A program made the position numbers and the translations under genes. A stretch of 64,000 nucleotides of DNA. It comes from Phoronis australis (lineage: Eukaryota; Phoronida; Phoronidae). Shown here one piece after another: positions 59,701-64,000 of this stretch. The stretch is from the NCBI GenBank assembly GCA_002633005.1, contig NMRA01000014.1, positions 1,018,617-1,082,616 on the forward strand, in the 5' to 3' direction. The notes under the pieces are model-generated. The model made no database searches. It was not told the origin of the DNA and worked only from the letters and a program-made list of their open reading frames with translations. The number at the start of each line of letters is the position of its first letter. Position 1 is the first letter of the stretch.

Positions 59701-61225
59701 CTTGTATATTTTACCAAGGCAGTCAATCAAACCTTTATAAGAGGCTTGACTAACAGCAGCTGATTTGTCATATTGAAGACACATTCTTGTTTTGGCGACC
59801 CAGAAAGGATTTGTTAATGCCAGAGTGATAACACCTGTAAAGAAAATTTGATACATTACTAGAAATACACATGTTTGAAGGCACCAGTGTTGTTTGATGA
59901 CTGAAAACAGAAGTAGACCTGCAAGTATGGCATCACATTGACGATTTATGGTTTGTTACAAATTTTACAGTTACTCGACACAATCTAAAAGTTCTTGTTT
60001 CTTGAGTGAAGAAAACAGGTGGTCATTGAGTATCGTCTATATTGCTCGTGGATTTTTTTACCAAAAAGTGACTCGTACAATATCTGATCAGGTCAATTTT
60101 GAGTGTTAACTAATATGCCGAGCATTTTTGCCTATCAGAGACTATTCTGCAATTTTTGAAAGAAAAAAACGAAGCAAGAAATGATACCAAGAGTTTAGTG
60201 CCAAATGAGTAAGGGGTGTCAGCACGTACTTTTCAAGGACTGATGGCAGCCATGATAAAAACTCGACAGATTGAACATAGATTTAGTACACAATTTTATT
60301 TTCACGGCTTTTCACATGTCACCATTAAGAGGACTTTTGCCAGCTAATAGAGTATGCTGTAGAACTATACCTGATATGGCAGCTGCTGACATGTGTTTCG
60401 CTGGTCCTAGCGGTGTCTTAGTGTCCCCAGCCTGCATCCATGACTTCAGGGCATTGTAACTATGATGAGAATAAAATACACTTTAATATCCACATGTCAA
60501 GGCATCAAGTCCACATTTGAAACTTTTTGTATTAGAAACAACCCCATCTTATTATCTACATCCATACAGTTCCAGGCTTGCAGAAATTATGGTTAACGCT
60601 ATTTCTAACTTTAAATACATTGCTCAAATACGCAATCAATTTCCCAGGCCTGCACTGCCGTCCTGATTATCTCATTTCATTGCAAGACCAACACAACATT
60701 ATTGAGCACACAAACATCCCTCAATAAGTGTTCTACAACTAAAAAAATCTTGTGAATTGGTGTAACAGTTTAGGCACAACTCCACACAGCCAGTGAGACA
60801 CTGAAAACTAGAGATACGACACCATGAATTCAGCTAATCTTTAACTGCATCAACCATGAACTGTTAACACTTCAAACACCATAAATTACTGGAAACATTT
60901 GTTGCAAATAAGAACAACAGAAATAACAGAGTAGTTACTCACATACAAATAACAACAACAGAAATAACAGAGTAGTCACTCACATACAAATAACAACAAC
61001 AGAAATAACAGAGTAGTTACTCACATACAAATAAGAACAACAGAAATAACAGAATAGTTACTCACATGCAGAAGTAGGATCCCCAAGCAGCACCTGCGCC
61101 CAGCACATTGGGTGTGACCCCTTGGTAAAGGCCCAAGAAACCGTCAGTACGACATATTGCACGAAACGCATGGAACATGCCTTGATACTGCGGCCTAATC
61201 GTTGGACCATGGACACCTTCATCAA
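56718..61225 (-). CDS. SLC25A32: Mitochondrial carrier SLC25A32-like (folate/FAD), partial at the 5' end
   Basis: This is an inner-membrane carrier of the SLC25 family; vertebrate SLC25A32 is linked to mitochondrial folate or FAD supply. Six minus-strand exons join in phase: 61225-61066, 60459-60371, 59834-59674, 59402-59289, 59005-58860 and 56904-56718 (stop TGA). They give 284 residues of an expected ~315. Visible blocks are [38 protein letters not shown] (second repeat signature PxWxxK), [20 protein letters not shown], and [16 protein letters not shown] (third signature). The PYQVVRxRLQDQH and [11 protein letters not shown] blocks are typical of SLC25A32 among carriers (from memory). The first carrier signature (HPLDLVK-type) belongs to a missing upstream exon, since exon 61225 starts mid-codon after TTTCTAG. 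The C-terminus is longer and more acidic than in humans. The 60371-61066 intron begins with donor-containing tandem repeats. Confidence 0.9.
60902..61065. repeat. 41-bp minisatellite containing the SLC25A32 5' splice site
   Basis: Four units of 41 bp end at plus-strand positions 60942, 60983, 61024 and 61065. The last coincides with the true donor (minus strand TGCAT|GTGAGTAAC). The other three read TTGTAT|GTGAGT(A/G)AC, so three decoy donors follow the real one at 41-bp steps. Confidence 0.9.
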
Positions 61226-64000
61226 CTAGAAACAGAAACAGATGCATGTACATTCTTACACTGTATTGCAACACAACACAAATCGTATGATTTTTAGAGG
61301 CGAGTTAATTATTTTGCACCTATTGGCAAACAGAAACACTACAGTCACTACAGCACACATGCACCAGGATCAGTGGTTCTACGATGCAGATAATTACCAC
61401 AATTTTAATTCTCTGAATCAACAAACCAATTAAGTCGTGAATAAGTCTTCCCAATATCAATCTAGCTAAAACCCAGCAAAATTGTTTCCCAAAACAAAAA
61501 AATTCCTAGTAGAAATTTGCTTGAAAAATGCGCAGGGTTACTTCCACCAATTTTCACACAGAGAAAACACTACTATGACATACAACAAGCTGGTGACTGT
61601 TCTCCCTCACCTAATGATCGTGGCTTCAAAAAGTGCTCCTAGGAGTTTGTACATCATTTAGGACAGCACTCCTCAGCTTGTTACTAATATGACTTTTTGG
61701 CTCCATCTCGTATACGACTTCATTTCCATGAATGCTTGCCATCTTATTGAAGTATAGCATGTTATTTGTTTTAATATAAACCTGATTATAGACATCTTTG
61801 GAAAACAAAAGACAAACCATCACTCATAGACAGGGAAAAATCAAATTAATATAAAAAATCAGCCAAAGTTATCAGAGATGCTACAATAAAAATTAAAAAT
61901 ATGATAATAAAGATTCTTTAAAAAACTCAATGACACAACATGGGTCTAATTCATTAAACCGTTAGATATGAAACATAATATAGCCTATTCAATTTCTATA
62001 CTGTCTAATTTGGCAGGCCCCACTTGTATTTGTTTCACTGAACAGATGTTATCCTAATGCAGTGTAGATCTATATTAGTACCACCTAACAGCTGCAGTAG
62101 TGCTGAGCAGAATCAAATGAAACGATATTTCAGTAACAGCAATGTGCATTCTTTACGTTGGTTCAACATCACAACGACTCTGTCCTGAAATCCTAACACT
62201 GACAAGATACCCCCTAGTCAAAACAAGTTCATCCCTTTCTACCAGATATGTATAAAACTCACAATGACTTGGCAAAGCCAAAATACCCACTCAAAACAAT
62301 TACCGGTATTCCTAATTATGTGAAACCATTCTATGCAAACTGATGGTAATATTCAGAATATAATCCCTTATTACCAGTGATTCATTACACAACCACCACC
62401 AGAAAGCCCTTAAACAATGGGCTGTGCTCAGCTTATCTTGACACGATATTTGGTTTCTGTTAAAATCAATGTCAGCCAGTTTTATGAGGATGGGGTCAGC
62501 GGAATCCATAAACATAATTACAGCTCTCAATTAAATGTGCTCATGACTGTGCGTCAATCTGGCAGTCTGGAAACTACTCTTTGTAAACAAGGCTTAGCAT
62601 TATTTTGTCTGGATATGTGGATTTGATACTAGAAGGATTTAGACTCCAACTGCTTCCAAAGGTGTCCATCACCTGACACATACATAACACTGAGAGTTTA
62701 GTCAGGGTTAACCATAATGTGCACAAAATCTTCTAGCGAAGAGTACAGAATTAATTAGGAAGTGCTACCTTTACAAGGTTGGACCATGTAAGCAGTGATT
62801 GAAGGTTAAAGGATACTATAAATTTCTTCAAACATCAATAAAACAACAGCCAGCATGACTGAGAATTACTGTATTTTGACTGAAAACCAACAAAACTTTG
62901 TACGTCACTTTTCTAGGGTCTACTTAGCAATCCAGCTAGTTGTATCAAGACTATCATCAAAATATAACTAAGTACCACTGTGTGTTGAGCTCCGTTAGAC
63001 TTAGCCTTGGTGCAAAGCTGAATTAAATACACACCTTTGTACCGATGGGGTTAAAAATCTGGCCAAACAAAATCTGGCAAAAGATTAGTGCCATTAAAAA
63101 CTACACTCTTCCTTGAGAAAACTTAATTATTTACTTCTGTTGGAAAGACTAGCGGTTTACTGTTATTCTGCTGCTGAAGTTATAGAGCGACCTTATGCGT
63201 CAGCTTTCGGAGCCATGAAATATAGCGTCACCTATGGGCTATTTTCTTTTTTGCTGATTTTTCAATCAATGTAGTTGCGTACATATCATAATAAATTGTC
63301 GCCATTTGGTTTCATTTAGTTACAAGTTTTTAGTATTTTAATACCAGAAAACCGAATTTTGTTGCTGCGAAGCTGTTGTCATCTCCTGAAAGATGTCGCA
63401 AAACTTTGGAAAGTGGCACGTGTGCGTGTCACGAGCCTACTGTTTTTAATACGACTACAGACTTTTCTTTTTTACAAAAGGCAGATATATGTGCAAGAAA
63501 ATGACATTGATTAGCTTGTTTTTTATATAAACAGCTGTATCGGGCAAGGTGACTGTCAGATTTTGCATGCATTCCCGTCAGTCGTTAGGTCTACATATTG
63601 ATATAAGTTTCACGGCAAGGTGACAAGCAGAACTACTTGGGCTGTGAGACATTTGGGGGTCTAACAAAGCTGAACACCTGGGGGGATCAATCATATTGAC
63701 CAAAAATTGTACCAAAAATTGCGAGTAGGTAGTATTTTTTCAGCAAGTTTATCGGGACCCAAACAGGGTCCAATAAGCCCCGAAATTTCCTCTGTCCCCG
63801 TATACTGGTTAAACTAAATATAGCTCACCGACAACAGAACGGATTGTAGATGAACCCTGCATTCAGGTAGATGAGAAAAAATCTGCCCTGCAAAAGGGGG
63901 TGGGAATTAGCAGACCTGGCACCCACAAAAAGGGATCTCTCAGCAATTTTTGCTACATGTCTGCCAGCACCTTGTCAATATGAGTGAACCCCCCTCCCCC
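61226..64000. other. Presumed 5' intron/upstream region of the SLC25A32-like gene
   Basis: No exon carrying the first mitochondrial carrier signature was recognised on the minus strand. The first coding exon is probably beyond 64000 or was missed. Short plus and minus ORFs here lack signatures. Confidence 0.4.

Noticed and set aside
1..64000. CRISPR array, operon or prokaryotic system
   Set aside because: The regular repeats are minisatellites within spliced eukaryotic genes; nothing bacterial is present.

Overview
The window comes from a eukaryotic, intron-bearing, AT-rich animal genome, most likely a marine invertebrate. I cannot fix the phylum; cnidarian, sponge, lophotrochozoan and invertebrate deuterostome all remain open. 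The reasons are spliced metazoan genes with GT..AG introns of a few hundred bases to several kb, metazoan-type proteins (a ZZZ3 ATAC subunit, an Abl-interactor, ZDHHC4, SLC25A32), and many decayed transposons, SINE-like and MITE-like repeats. It is not bacterial: there are no operons, ribosome binding sites or CRISPR arrays.

Layout. 1-9.1 kb is a graveyard of nested mobile elements. It holds a decayed transposon-type ORF (350-1940), a Ty3/gypsy pol relic (1945-2853, resuming at 5085-6490) split by a second transposon-like insert (2854-5084) with a 9-bp target duplication, a gag-only LTR derivative (6762-7675) and another internally deleted gypsy copy (7676-8690). 10.0-12.2 kb (minus) carries a ZDHHC4-like palmitoyltransferase. 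12.9-18.6 kb is repeat-rich: a SINE, a ~428-bp tandem array with nuclear-receptor DR1-like motifs, a hammerhead-like motif and a microsatellite. 19.8-26.4 kb (plus) is a ZZZ3 orthologue in seven recognised coding exons. 26.5-34 kb is mainly non-coding, with a MITE and a local duplication. 34.0-35.1 kb (minus) is an ABI-like exon without SH3. 41.2-45.5 kb (minus) is a complete two-exon ABI gene whose only intron holds a 261-bp near-perfect inverted repeat. 47-56 kb is non-coding and repeat-rich, with a 4-N gap in a poly-G run. 56.7-61.2 kb (minus) is an SLC25A32-type mitochondrial carrier lacking its first exon, which is probably beyond the window or unrecognised.

The genes are ordinary unlinked housekeeping or cytoskeletal genes and show no pathway clustering. 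The most unusual features are structural. Two genes (ZDHHC4-like and SLC25A32-like) have minisatellites that start at an exon end and whose repeat unit contains the 5' splice site itself, so each intron opens with a ladder of decoy donors. In addition, the ABI locus has two 3' coding exons in the same phase, one with and one without the SH3 domain, but only one recognisable first exon, so alternative terminal exons are possible.

Exon coordinates were read by eye from codon phase, GT/AG sites and remembered family sequences. No alignment or search was run.
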